Shown here piece by piece: positions 46,381-57,805 of a stretch of 64,000 nt of DNA. The stretch is from Hygrocybe punicea (taxonomy: Eukaryota > Basidiomycota > Agaricomycetes > Agaricales > Hygrophoraceae), in NCBI GenBank assembly GCA_963556145.1, contig OY744465.1, forward strand, positions 1,302,001-1,366,000, given 5' to 3'. Below the pieces are notes generated by a model. The model saw only the letters and a program-made list of their open reading frames with translations. It had not been told where the DNA came from and did no database searches. A program made the position numbers and the translations under genes. The number at the start of each line of letters is the position of its first letter. The first letter of the stretch is position 1.

Positions 46381-46945
46381 GTTCTAGGTGAAGTGGGCTT
46401 GTTGGACTATTCTTGGGAGCGTTTTCATGCGAGGACAGGTGTGACTGCTGATGCTTGCGTGGTCATTGATGTGCAGATGCGTGGCATTGTTTGGGTTGGC
46501 ACGGTTGTTCTGGTGGGTGGTTCGCGATGTGTTGCTACTGCAATGATTCGTGGCGGTGCCATTTGGTACATCGACAAGTGGCTGTCCGGATGGGGAGCAA
46601 AATTGAAGGGATGGGATGGGAAAAGATGGGATGGGGAAGGCCAGGGGTTCACTCGGATGAAAAAGAAACAAAAGAAAAGATCGAACCTGAAAAGAGGCCC
46701 GGGTGCGACTCTTGAGGACGGTGGTGTCACCGTGACCGCGACTGGACCTCCAACTTTGAAATTGGATGCTGAGCGTGATTTCAGGAAGGCAGCACTTAGT
46801 GTGGCTGTTACAACCTAGGTGTGTAGGAACTGCCTAACCCAGTTTCCCAAGGGAAAGCAAGAACCAATGCCCAAGGTACAACTTGAACACAAGTAAACTG
46901 CAAACTTGACTCGCACGTTGGGACTTGAACTTGAAATAAAACAAG

Positions 46946-48739
46946 CTAGACTACATAAAGGTGTCTGCACATGTCAAATGCAGTCGTCCAACGAAGCCAA
47001 TATGAAATGGTGCTTCTACCCTCCCAAAGTCCCTGAGTGCTCAGCCCCGCATCAAGGAATTGAATCTGCTCTTCTGTTAGTGGAGAAACCGGCCCCACAA
47101 CTTCAACGTTTGCAAAATTCTCCGGTACTTGAGGCTCAAAAGGGTTGTCTGCAAGAGTATTGTCAAGGTGAGCAGCAGCTTGATTTGCAGTATCATGATG
47201 TGTGCGAATACGGTGATCAGCGAGATCTTGCCAGTCAATTCCATATCCTGCAAGTTCATCCTCCGAAAGGTCTGCATTTGCATGCTCAATTCCCCTAGGA
47301 CCCTCTGCAATCATTCCAAAAAAAAACACATCATGTGGTGTGCATGATCGCTGTCCTCGAATTGACATGGTGTGGTTATTTCATGACCCCAACCAGTCTT
47401 CAATATCCTTGTTGATTTCGTGGAGGAAAAGATGGTGTAATAGCCAGATATGAGCATTGTTGCTCGAGTCGAGGTTATCATAGGCTTCAAGGTCATGGAA
47501 GAAGATTTTCCATTTTCCACCAAAACCCAAGGTGACGTCAACCCAGAGTCGTTCAATCCGAATGTTATGGACACTCCTGGAACAATAGTTTTGAGTATGG
47601 ATCATGAACCAGATCAATTACAGACCTTCCCCAGATATATGATCCGATACCATTGACATCTTCCATGCACTCTGCTACATCAAGATTCTCAGTGCTGTGG
47701 TCTCCTCGAACACGACTTGGCAACCCAAAGGTCTCAACTGCATCAAGAAAAAGGTTGAGAACTGTCTCGGCTCGGTTATTGTTACTGGCTCGCATTCCGA
47801 CAGCGAGTCTAGACTTTCCATCAATGAAGCCGTGAATGACAATCTTCCACCGAATGAGTCCTATAACTTGATAAACATCTGAGCACACACCAAGTTGAGC
47901 TACTTACCGTGCTGTCCATCATGGTGCCAAAGTGAATTTGGCCCAGGAACGGAGTATGTCCGACGTTCAATTCATTGCGGTCCAAAGTGAGCTGCAGGAG
48001 GACCATGAACTCATATGTATGATGCTTCTAAACGAGGTCGAGGGATCCGATGGCCAAGATGCTTGATATGACCAGTTATCATTCAACGACTGAACATTGG
48101 AAATGTTTCGACAATCTCCCGAACCATATCATCTAAAGCATTGTCGGAGAGGTCAGAGGATGATGCAGTGGATGAAGTGTATTGGTGATAAGTTGAGCCA
48201 TCTGCAGCCTCATGCTGAATGTGGACTGGATGCCTGGGTTCGACAAGTCCATATTCCAGAGCACGACGTCGAATTGTTCTTGCAGATGTTCCAAATACAG
48301 GTGCAAGGCCAGTGGGTCCTCGCATCTCAAGGGAAGTGGCAAGCATATTGCGATCAATCTCAACACAAGGTCGTCCCCGTCGCCCTGTGTAGAATGTTTG
48401 CATAAGTTCAATTGGCGGTGCATCTGGAGGATCTGCTGCTGCTGCTGCTGCTGCTGCACGATCCAAATGATCAAGCATTAAGTTGATGCTAGTATGAATC
48501 GTCTCTACCTCCTGTTGAGACAGAGTAGCTACATGCTAATTAAGCTGGCATTGAGCAGTTGAACAATTGATTGATCCAAACACTTACCTGCTCAATGACA
48601 GCAAGCAATCGCAGACACTCATTCCGAAGAGGACTCAATCGCGGTGCATCACCCACATGAATCTGTAATGCTGAGCGGATACGATCACCGAGTGCTTCAA
48701 ATGCAGCTTGAATATTCCGTCGTGGCCCTGGAAGCGACA
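46946..48739 (-). pseudogene. Integrase-core DDE transposase with four in-frame TGAs
   Basis: Starts MSLPGPRRNIQAAFEALG (48739). It has a helix-turn-helix-like part (GRPCVEIDRNMLATSLEMRG, TSARTIRRRALEYGL), then GHIKHLGHRIPRPRLEASY, GPNSLWHHDGQH, across an intron IRWKIVIHGFIDG, RVRGDHSTEN, SVHNIRIERLW and AHIWLLHHLFLHEIN. Candidate DDE: D in HHDGQH, D in GDHSTEN, E in IRIERLW. In-frame TGA at 48083, 48011, 47972 (family arginine) and 47381 (family tryptophan). Frame and splice sites otherwise intact. It is related in type to, but distinct from, the transposase at 9153-10742. TIRs not located. Confidence 0.75.
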
Positions 48740-48779
48740 TCTTGCAAATTACTAATGGAGGCTAATAGAAAGAATCAAG

Positions 48780-50128
48780 CAATGATCCTGGGAAAACTGG
48801 TTTATTCAACATAATAATAGCAACTCATGTCTCTGTGTTTTTGTGAGATAAGCTGACCGTTCCTAGGCATCCCTGGACAGGTGCTTCATGAACCCATCAA
48901 TCACTTTGCCGATCTCCACAGCAGATCCAGAACACCAGCTGCCAGTATTGGCGTTGAAGCCCTGTGCCGGTAGGAAATGCAGTTGGTGTTACTCCACCCC
49001 ATCAGGCGCCATCTTTGCTGCCACTGAAATCTTCACCCCAGGAACAGTTTCACCACTGATTAGGCGATCTGTTACCTCGCGAGGGTGGCCGGCTGCGTCA
49101 ATTGACGTGGGCCTGGCCCTCGCAAGGTATGTTTCACTTCCTCACCCCGTGAGGGTGGCTGTCGACGTCAATTGACGTGGGCCCAGCCCTCGCGAGGTAC
49201 TCGGGTGTGGTGCCAGTGCCAGTGCCAGTGCAGTGCTACTGCTAGTGCCGGTGCTAGTGTCGGTGCTGTGGTCTTACCTCACCTCGCAGGGCTGGCGTCC
49301 ACGTCAGTTGACGTGGGCCTGCTGCTTGCGAGGTACCCAATGACGCCTTGCGAGGGTGGCTGGCCCTCGCAAGGTCCGCTGGTGGCGCTGGTGTCGGTTC
49401 TCGTCATCGTCCTCACGCATTCTCTATCTCAGGAACCCAAGACGCACGTCATTCGACGCGCACTTGTGTTCGTGAGGTAACCGAGGGGGGAGTGAGCAGG
49501 TGGCAAACATTGATAAAAATAAAACACACACCTGGGCCACAGTGTGGACACACCATACCTCTGGCCTTGCTCACCGTCGTCCGCATCATTTGGTTCCTTG
49601 TAAGTTGGCCGGTGATGATGTGGTGACGATGTGGTGACAGTTGCAGCGTCATGGTCATGGTCGCGCTTGTGGCTGTCATCTTGCACCGGTGACATCTTGG
49701 TGATTTGCGTTGTCACCTTGGTCACCTGGCTGTTGCTGTCGAACTAGGATGGGGTACGCACCTGGGCCGGGAGGTGGATGCACCACCCTCCCGGCTGTTT
49801 CCCTTCCTCTTCGCGTGGTGGCGGCCTGAGACGGCTTAGTTACTAGAAAATAATTACCTGTAGATAAAAGAGGAAAAATGAATGAAAACTTACATTTGCA
49901 GCCCTCCGTACTGAGCCGCGCACACCCCACACCGTACCCAACCCTTATCCGTGCCAGAGAAAGGTTGAGCAGATTGGTTGAAGTCTGAGGAAAGGTCACG
50001 GTTGTGCATGCCTAGAGATCTTGTGGGAAGTTCACAGGGCATTGCGGGAGGTTTGCAAGACACGGTGGGAAGTTCACGAGACGTTGCAGTAAGTTCGGGC
50101 GAGTTGCGGGAAGTTTGCATACAGAACA
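48780..50128. repeat. Non-coding repeat region rich in palindromic modules
   Basis: Contains four palindromic modules (49074-49374), a short minus-strand coding-like remnant at 48846-49070 (GFNANTGSWCSGSAVEIGKV, unidentified), GT/GTGC tracts at 49200-49260, and a segment at 49.5-49.75 kb resembling 55.7-55.95 kb (CCTGGGCC/CACACC-type start). No intact gene seen. Confidence 0.5.
49074..49374. repeat. Palindromic modules, cluster of four
   Basis: 49074-49128 (ACCTCGCGAGGG...GTCAATTGACGTGG...CTCGCAAGGT), 49144-49199 (GTGAGGG...GACGTCAATTGACGT...CTCGCGAGGT), 49281-49334 (ACCTCGCAGGG...ACGTCAGTTGACGT...TTGCGAGGT) and a shortened copy lacking the core at 49346-49374. The best-conserved cluster in the window. 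Confidence 0.8.
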
Positions 50129-50316
50129 TATGACGTTGCACATGCACATTTATTATTCTGCAGGTCGCGCAAGGTCGCGTGACCTCTGCAATTTGTACCA
50201 GCTTTAATTTCTGTTATATAACTACAGGCAGTTACATTGTAAAAATTACCCTACCAGTGCCGTCGTGCTATTGAGCTTGACAGTCTGCTGTTGTACACTC
50301 CACCACCAACATATTA

Positions 50317-50369
50317 ACCTCGAAAATACAGGCCCTTGTCAATTGACATGGCTGTCGTGTTTGCGAGGT
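50317..50369. repeat. Palindromic module in left arm
   Basis: ACCTCGAAAATACAGG...TTGTCAATTGACATGG...TTTGCGAGGT; partner of 50784-50836. Confidence 0.7.
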
Positions 50370-50783
50370 AGATTGGTGGGTGGTGGGGTAGCCATGGGCA
50401 CCTAGGTGCTGTCTTCCACCCGTCTATCCTCGTCCTCGTCCCCTCCCGTCGCCATCTTGATGCCTCGGGAATGCAGGGCCATGTTCACGAAGTGATTTTG
50501 GAAGTGGTAGCGCTGGTGCTGGCCCCGGTGTTCACATTGTTGCGCCATCCTCACGCATTTTCGTCATCCTTGCCTTGATTGTGGTCCACGGTGAAGTTGT
50601 CCGCGATTTCGGACATAGCATTATCAATGTCGTGACGGAGAAATTTTTGAATTACATAATTTGGACTTATCGTTTCTCCATCACGATGACGACAACACCA
50701 ACGTAATCACAAAAGACCAGAGCGACACGCATAACGACCAAGACGAATGGCATTGTCCTGGAGGGGCCACTACCCATCAATCT

Positions 50784-50836
50784 ACCTCGCAAACACAACA
50801 GCCGCGTCAATTGACAAGGGCCTGTATTTTCGAGGT
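50784..50836. repeat. Palindromic module in right arm
   Basis: ACCTCGCAAACACAAC...GCGTCAATTGACAAGG...TTTTCGAGGT; inverted copy of 50317-50369. Confidence 0.7.
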
Positions 50837-51030
50837 TGATATGTTGGTGGTGGAGTGTACAACAGCAGACTGTCAAGCTCAATAGCATGATGGCACTGGT
50901 AGGGTAATTTTTACAATGTAACTGCCTGTAGTTATATAATAGAAATTAAAGCTGGTATAAATTGCAGAGGTTGCGCGACCTTGCACAACCTGCGGAATAA
51001 TAAATGTGCATGTGCAACGTCATAAGAACA

Positions 51031-52428
51031 GGGATTTCCACCGCATTCGGAGAATTAATGTGTTCGCAGGAAAAACTGGATTGACAAATTTCGAGGTCAA
51101 ATGGGATAATTCAAGATGAATCAAGAAAATTAACTAACAACGAGGCAGGGAGTTTGTAAACGACACGGAAAGCAAATGCTCGAGGGCAAAAATCATACAA
51201 AATTGCTCAGAAGGTTTGGCATAGCACGAAAAGTCCAGATTTTCTGAAACCTTTCAGTCCCAAAGTTTTATTTAACTAATTACTGTGGTGACTTCCAAAC
51301 ATGCTTTTTTATTTCTCGTTCGGTATACTGGGAAATAAATACAGTATTTGGAAATGGAGTTGTTTTGGTCCAAAGGCGCACCCCATACATGTATGTTTTG
51401 CACACTTTTGCTGATGGAACTTCGAGACTAAGCCAGTGCTGCTTCCGTAGGTCTTACACCTTCAAATTACCAGTATTAGTAATGCCTACTTTCGCAAGTT
51501 CTCTTCCATGACATGGCTGAAGTAGCCGCGCTAGCTACATCCCTGAGGTTGATTGGCTTAATCGCTCAGGTACTATGGAAAGCGACAGTGATCAGCTGCA
51601 AATAAAGACCGGCATGTAGCAATGACCCCGAAAACCGCTCAGCTAAGATATATATTTATCAAAATTAAAACTTCGGTCTTCGCTCGTCGACAACATGCTC
51701 AAGTTCTCCTCTACCCCTTCAGTTTATTGGCTAGTTCTTTTTGTAGACGTCATTCAGAAGGCAATAAAAAAAGCAATTTGATTAAACTACATTGATGATG
51801 CGGACAATATGTGAATAACAGGCCATACTGCCCACTGTATCTGTGCTTGGTTGTGCCACCTGTGGCCCCATTGTGCATGCTCCATGGCGCAGGTGCCGGG
51901 GTGGGTGCAGAATGGTCTGGGGCAACACGACTCTATTGCTCATCCTATTCCTGGCGGGACCAATTCGCTGTATGGTGAAAGGGTGGGTGAAAGAACTGGA
52001 GAGGACTGCCGAAGGGTGCCAGATGAGTGTGGGAGGGTAGAAAGAGGTGTGGGGGTGCAGGAGAGGGTGCTGGATGGGCGTGGAGGTGGTAGAAGGTGAG
52101 AGATGGCATTGGAGTGCAGAAGACGGCGCTGGGGTGCCAAGGGCGTGACAGGTTGCCGGATAGGAGAGAGCAATGGTAGAGGGCGCGAGAGGGCACTGGT
52201 AGAGGGCATGAGATGGCACTGGAGTGCAGGAGTGGGTACTGGTGGGTGGTGGATAAAATGGGAGGGCAGTAAAGGGCACCAGGTGGCACTGAAGGGTGGT
52301 GGATTGGAGTGGGAGGTAGTATAGGACGAGAGAAGGCACTGGAGGGTGCTGGAGGGTGCTGGAGGGCAGGGGTGTTGGAAGATGGGCCCTAGACTCGGAG
52401 GTGGGAGTGGTGAGGTTGATTGTGAGTA
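51031..52428. other. Gene-poor region
   Basis: 51.03-51.78 kb is AT-rich with a short frame at 51511 (MAEVAALATSLRLIGLIAQV) that may be a remnant; its end, CTATGGAAAGCGACAGTGATCAGC, recurs inverted at about 57.82-57.85 kb. 51.83-52.42 kb is an irregular purine-rich minisatellite (GGGTGCTGGA, AGATGGCACTGGAGTGCAG). No gene recognised. Confidence 0.5.
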
Positions 52429-53396
52429 ACCTAGCGGAGGAATTCATGAGTAAAGGGTATGAAAGGATGCAAATAGTGAATTACTTACCTCTGCACCTAA
52501 AATGGGCACTGCAACCGCCTGCTTGCTGTCAACAACGGCGGTTTGGCAAGGCTGGACATGGTTGAATTTGCCAAATTTCCAAAACGGGAGAACATTAATA
52601 TTGCCATAATTGTAACTATTTTCGAGACCGTTCTCGACATTGTTGCGACCACTACAAGCCATATAAAATCAATCTGACATCACCAAGACACTATTAGATA
52701 CTCTAGGCAATTATATGACTTATTGTATTTTATCTTTACCTACACGGTCAGATATTCATAATACAGACCTTAAGTGTTAACATTCAAGTTGTCACTGCTT
52801 GATCAATAAATCCTGTAAAAATACGGAAATAATTCCTTGACTAGCTGTTATACTATATAATACTTCAGTGGTAGGTACCTGGTAGTCAACATTGTAGGAG
52901 GGCTGAAAATCTTGATCCTCAGAGGTCTGTGCTGTGACCTTCATCCTGAATCTGTGGCTGGCACTGAAGTATAACAGCTAGTCAAGGAATTGTTTCCATA
53001 TTTTTACAGGATTTATTGACAACTTGAATGTTTACACTTGAGGTCCGTATTAATAATGGATATCTCACCGTGTAGGTAAAAACAAAATACAATAAGTCAT
53101 ATAGTTGTCTAGAGTGTCTAATAGTGTGTCTTTGTGATGTCAGATTGATTTCATATGGCTTGTAGTGGTCGCAACAATGTCGGGACTCGGGAATGGTCTC
53201 GAAAATAGTTACAATTATGGCAATATTACATGTAATGTTCTCCCGTTTTGGAAATTTGGCGACTTCCGCGCAAATTCAACCTTGGCAAACCGCCGTTGTT
53301 GACAGCGAGCAGGCGGTTGCACAGCGTGCAGAGGTGAGTAATTCACTATTTGGATCCTTTCATACCCTTTACTCATGAATTCCTCCGCTAGGTAAC
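52429..53396. repeat. Large imperfect palindrome, ~430-bp arms
   Basis: Arms about 52429-52880 and 52965-53396 are inverted copies at roughly 90%, from CCTAGCGGAGGAATTCATGAG outwards to CTAGCTGTTATACT inwards, with a spacer of about 85 bp. It would form a long hairpin. No coding content; it may be a fold-back element. Confidence 0.8.
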
Positions 53397-53899
53397 AACT
53401 TCACAATCCAGCATGATGGCCAACTACAACGGTGTCCACAAGTTCCAACACCTACAGCCACGCTCCACCACTCTCCAGCGCCTTCCAGCACCTACGGAAC
53501 AACATGGGCAATACCGCTCACAGGTGGTATTTCTGTTCAGAACTTTGTTATTGACATGTCTTATTTTTATCACACAGATCATGTGTCATGTTAGCTTGAC
53601 ACAACTTTTGCTTCAAACCACGGCGCATGCAGCAACGGCAACAGCAACAACGCATATGCGGCACCGGCGGATAGGATACAAAGAGAAATGCAGCGGGCAG
53701 TGGTGCATCCACCCCACTGCGCCAGGTAAGTCTTTTTTTAAAACTTGGATTTTTGTCTATGTCCTAACTACACAAACGACAAACCCAATCCGCCCAGCCC
53801 CGATGACCTGCGATGACGATGACTACGATGGACCACAACGATGGATGACGACGAAGGGTTGGGAAGGACGACAATGCGGCGGGTGATGGCGACATTGGA

Positions 53900-53909
53900 G
53901 GGACAACAA

Positions 53910-53960
<51 letters not shown>

Positions 53961-53976
53961 CGACGACGACGACGAT
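53900..53976 (+). repeat. (GAC)n microsatellite
   Basis: About 24 GAC/GAT triplets. Flanked by low-complexity DNA up to 54.1 kb; 53.40-53.75 kb and 54.1-54.56 kb contain no recognisable gene. Confidence 0.85.
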
Positions 53977-54802
53977 GGTGGACCACGGCGACAACAACAA
54001 TAACGGCATGAAAAATGCCGATGAAATAGATGAGGATGGACAACAACAACAACGGCCCACCTCCTCCCCCATTTACCTCGTACTTTCACGATCACCCCAA
54101 TTGAGGTGGGGTGTGCAATTGCGAGGATTGCAAGGCTAGGCGAGGACGCGGGTACGAGTTTGGCGGGCAGTGCCTGCTTCCACCCTCCAGAATGCTCACC
54201 CGCCCTCTCCCATCTCCTTGCACCCCCTTGCACCCATTTGGCACCTATCCCACCCTCCAGTAACCCTCTCACGCCTCTCCCATCCCCTCGTACCCATCCT
54301 GCATCCTCTCCACCCTCCAGTTCCAACTTCCACCCATTGTTATGTATTTACTGTGTCTCGTCTATGTAATTTTCTCAATTCAAATTTAAACAATACAAAA
54401 AGAACTAGCCAATAAACCGGAGGGGTGGAGGAGAACTCGAGCACGTTGTTGAAGACAACGAGCGCGGAACGCTGTTGTATATGGGTGCCGATAACTCATT
54501 ATTAAAAGATGGGCTCTTAAATTACTATGGTACATGGGGTCTTGGCTGTCGGCAACAGCAGTAGTATGGAAACCGAGACTGACCTGCTCAAAAACCGTGA
54601 CACAATGTGTGATAGCCGAAGGTGATAGTGTATGGACCCCGTGTACTTTTTCTTTATCAATGTACATAATGTCTATTACTACATTCACAAGTCTCTTTTT
54701 GTAGTTGCAAGGTCATGATTCTAATATACATGGTGAAATTCTCAAAAGCATTGTGAGTAGTTTAACTACATTGGCACATAAGTTTATATGTGCTACTTTT
54801 AA

Positions 54803-55023
54803 CACTGCAAATATGAAGGGATTTGTAAATTTGACATAATCCAATAATTGTTAAGAAAGTTGGCAAACTCCAAAAATTCATTCCAAATAAAGCAATGATT
54901 GCCATTTATAAAAATAAAGGGTTCAATATTTTATGAATTTGTTGAGTATCTTACAAATTATTAATATGTTTATAGATTATTTTAGCATATGTCAAATTTA
55001 CAAATCCCTTGATGTTTGCAGTG
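54803..55023. mobile_element. 221-bp MITE (PIF/Harbinger-like, TAA duplication)
   Basis: TIRs CACTGCAAATATGAAGGG and CCCTTGATGTTTGCAGTG, with TAA at 54800-54802 and 55024-55026. It lies in the left arm of the 3.2-kb element; the right arm (near 57.57 kb) is uninterrupted at the same place, giving an empty site for comparison. Confidence 0.85.
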
Positions 55024-55374
55024 TAAGTAATTAGGATATGATAAAAGAATGAGGAAAGGGCCAGAAGGCACAGGAATGGCTAAGAAAGGGTTGGAAGGGG
55101 CAGGAAAGGTTATGGAGGGTGCAAGAGGGAGTCAGGGAGGTTTAGAGGGGCCAGGGAGGGCCAAAGTGCAGGGAAGGGCAGGGGCAGGCTCAGGTGAGCT
55201 CAGGGGGAGGCCATGCAAGGGTGTGAGAGGCCAGGTAGTGTATTGCATGGGTATGGGTAAACCTGCAGGTTTTGCCACACGTATAGCCTCAGGTACAGGC
55301 ATAGGCACAGATTCTTGGACCCACCAGCTCTTTTTGAAGCCCTGGATCATCCACAATGGTCAAGTATTGAGCTA

Positions 55375-55415
55375 GATATGCTTAAAATACTTTATTCTTG
55401 TATTTTAAGCATATC
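55375..55415. repeat. Perfect 16-bp hairpin
   Basis: GATATGCTTAAAATAC, 9-nt loop, then exact complement. AT-rich and isolated inside the 3.2-kb element; role unknown. Confidence 0.85.
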
Positions 55416-57805
55416 CAGGGCTTAAAATGACAGGTGAACCTGCAGGTATTGTACCAACGGGTGCAGGTATGGGTACAGCTAAAAATACCTGGGGGTTACC
55501 CATGCAATACACTAAGGACAGAGGGGTTGTGAGATGTTCAGGGGGTTGGATGGCGCAGGGAAGCACTGGTGCTGCAGTTCTGGTGCCTCTTTGTTACCCT
55601 CATTGCCATCACCTTGAAAGCACATTTGATGTGTTCTGTATTCATGAGGTAATCTTGAGCGGTATCTGGGGGGGAGGTGAGAGATCTATGTTGAAGAAAA
55701 ATAAAATGTACCTGGGTTGGAGTGCAGGCACACCACACCTCCAACCCTTTTTGCCATTGTACTGTAACTGTTGTTGGTGTGGTCACCATTGCAGTCATTG
55801 TGGTTGTGGTTGTGGTTTGGTTGTGGTCATGGCAGTTGCAGTCATCACCCTCAATGCCTGTTTGGTTTGGTTTGCACTGCTTTCTTGTTGGTGGTTGTGA
55901 CCTGTTACCATCATCATAAGGGTGTGGTGTGGCAGTGGGTGGCCAGTTGGTGACCCTGACCTGCACCTGTGGAACCCATTATGTAATTACCAAGTCGTTG
56001 TGATGGCAAGTGTCAGTGTAGACCTGGATAGGAATCTACAGTAAGGGTGACTAGCTAGAAAGTGATCTGAGGAGTCTTAGGTCTTGTATAGGTTGTCGTA
56101 ATTAATCCAACCAAGATCTGGGGGTTCTGGAACAGAGGGGAAATGTAGGGGGAAGATGAAGAGGAATATGGGAGATACAATGAGGGTACTAAATGGTAGA
56201 TCTGAAGTGTGGTAATAAGCTATATTTTGTAGTGTAAAAGCACAACTTCTATACTACTGGAGAGAATCTTGTGCTGTATACTATAAGCAAAGGAAGTAAC
56301 TGATAGCGGTGAAGTGGGGAGGTAGATAGGAGAAGAGACCTATGTACTGAGAGATGGGAAATGAAGATATGTGATGTACAAGTATATATATACTGATTCT
56401 AAGTCATTAGGAACATCACATCATGGGTAGGAACAATTTCAGAGGTGGAATCCAGAGTGGAATCGGTGGAAAGGAGTGGAATCAATGATATTGGAGTGGA
56501 AGTGGATGGGAACAATGTGGGACATGAAGAGGATATGATTCCAGACAGTCCAGAGCCTCTACATCATGATAAATGCTAGCAAGGGTGGGGAGACACCAAT
56601 GTGTTGGCAACCTGCAGGTGACCCACACACCACCCCATACCTATGCAAGGGTACACCCATTGCACCCAACCCCTCACTGACCTGCAGGTCATTCAGGTGT
56701 CAGCATACCCATGATAGTCCTTGTGAGGGAGGGTGCAAGGGGTATGGGAGTGCATGGGAAGGGTGTGTGTGAGGACACAAGGCATAGAGAAGGGAAGGGC
56801 AGGGTAGGGTAGTGGAGTTGCAAACAATCTGTGGGGAGCTCATTAGTTACTGAGGCTGCAAAAACAGGTGTGAAAGGTAAACTTGCAGCTTGCACTTTCA
56901 TAATACTTCTCATGAATAATGAATGGTCAGGTCCATTGTGAACGACAGCTGATTTGAGGGGTGGGGAAAGTATAGCTGTAAAGTGTATGAGCAAGGCATA
57001 CATTCCAGGGAAGAAGTGCAGGAGGTGTTGGAAAGCATAATGTACAAGTAGTGGAGGTTGAAATTGGTGAGAAAGTGGCATAGGACAATGAAATCCAGAC
57101 TGTCAAATTGTCAAATGTGGAACACACTGTGATGTGACTTGTTGCCCTCTTCAAGTGGTTCTCCTCACTCTTGACAATACTCTCCTCATGATCATCACAT
57201 CATGTGATGCGGATGTGTAAGGCAAACAGTGGAGGGATAGAGTAATGTGTGCATAATAGTATTTGCTGACAAACATCCTGCACCACTCCAGTCACCCATC
57301 CCAACTCACCTGAGCCCACCTCCTGCTCTTCCCTACACTCTGGCCTCCTCCAGGTCCTCCCTGTCCTCCCCTGAGCCCTCTAAACCTCCCCAAGTCCTCT
57401 CACACTCTCCTGCACCTTTCACACCCTAACCAAGTTCTTCTTAACCTCCCTGACTCCCTCTTACACCCTCCCATAACCTTTCCTGCCCCTTACAACCCTT
57501 TCTTAGCCATTCCTGTGCCTTCTGGCCCTTTCCCCATTCTTTCATCATATCCCAATTACTGAAAAGTAGCACATCCATAAACTTATGTGCCAATGCAGTT
57601 AAACTATTCACAATGCTCTTGAGAATTTCACCATGTATATTAGAATCATGACCTTGCAACTACAAAAAGAGACTTGTGAATGTAGTAATAGACATTATGT
57701 ACATTGATAAAGAAAAAGTACACGGGGTCCATACACTATCACCTTCGGCTATCACACATTGTGTCACGGTTTTTGAGCAGGTCAGTCCCGGTTTCCATAC
57801 AGTAG

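Larger units (their letters stand above)
50129..51024. mobile_element. ~0.9-kb TIR element with ~240-bp arms
   Basis: Ends TATGACGTTGCACATGCA and TGCATGTGCAACGTCATA; 6-bp flanking repeat AGAACA at 50123-50128 and 51025-51030. Arms of about 240 bp (50129-50370 and 50783-51024) are over 90% identical and each carries an inverted copy of a palindromic module (50317-50369; 50784-50836). Small interior, no transposase. Confidence 0.8.
54565..57799. mobile_element. 3.2-kb TIR element, non-autonomous
   Basis: Ends TATGGAAACCG(A/G)GACTGACC and its complement; 6-bp flanking repeat CAGTAG at 54559-54564 and 57800-57805. Arms extend inward about 450 bp (54565-55230 including a MITE; 57290-57799). The interior has no transposase: a 16-bp hairpin (55375-55415), minisatellite and Cys/Val-rich low-complexity tracts. 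End sequence (TATG) and 6-bp duplication resemble those of the 50129-51024 element. Confidence 0.75.

Noticed and set aside
46243..46818. 191-codon plus-strand frame with hydrophobic stretches
   Set aside because: Opposite strand to a glycosyltransferase relic, no recognisable motif; better explained as an antisense shadow.
11804..48085. TGA reassigned to arginine (genetic-code change)
   Set aside because: Intact host genes here (atp17, CCDC137-like, lectin) use TGA as terminator; deamination of CGA in silenced elements is simpler.
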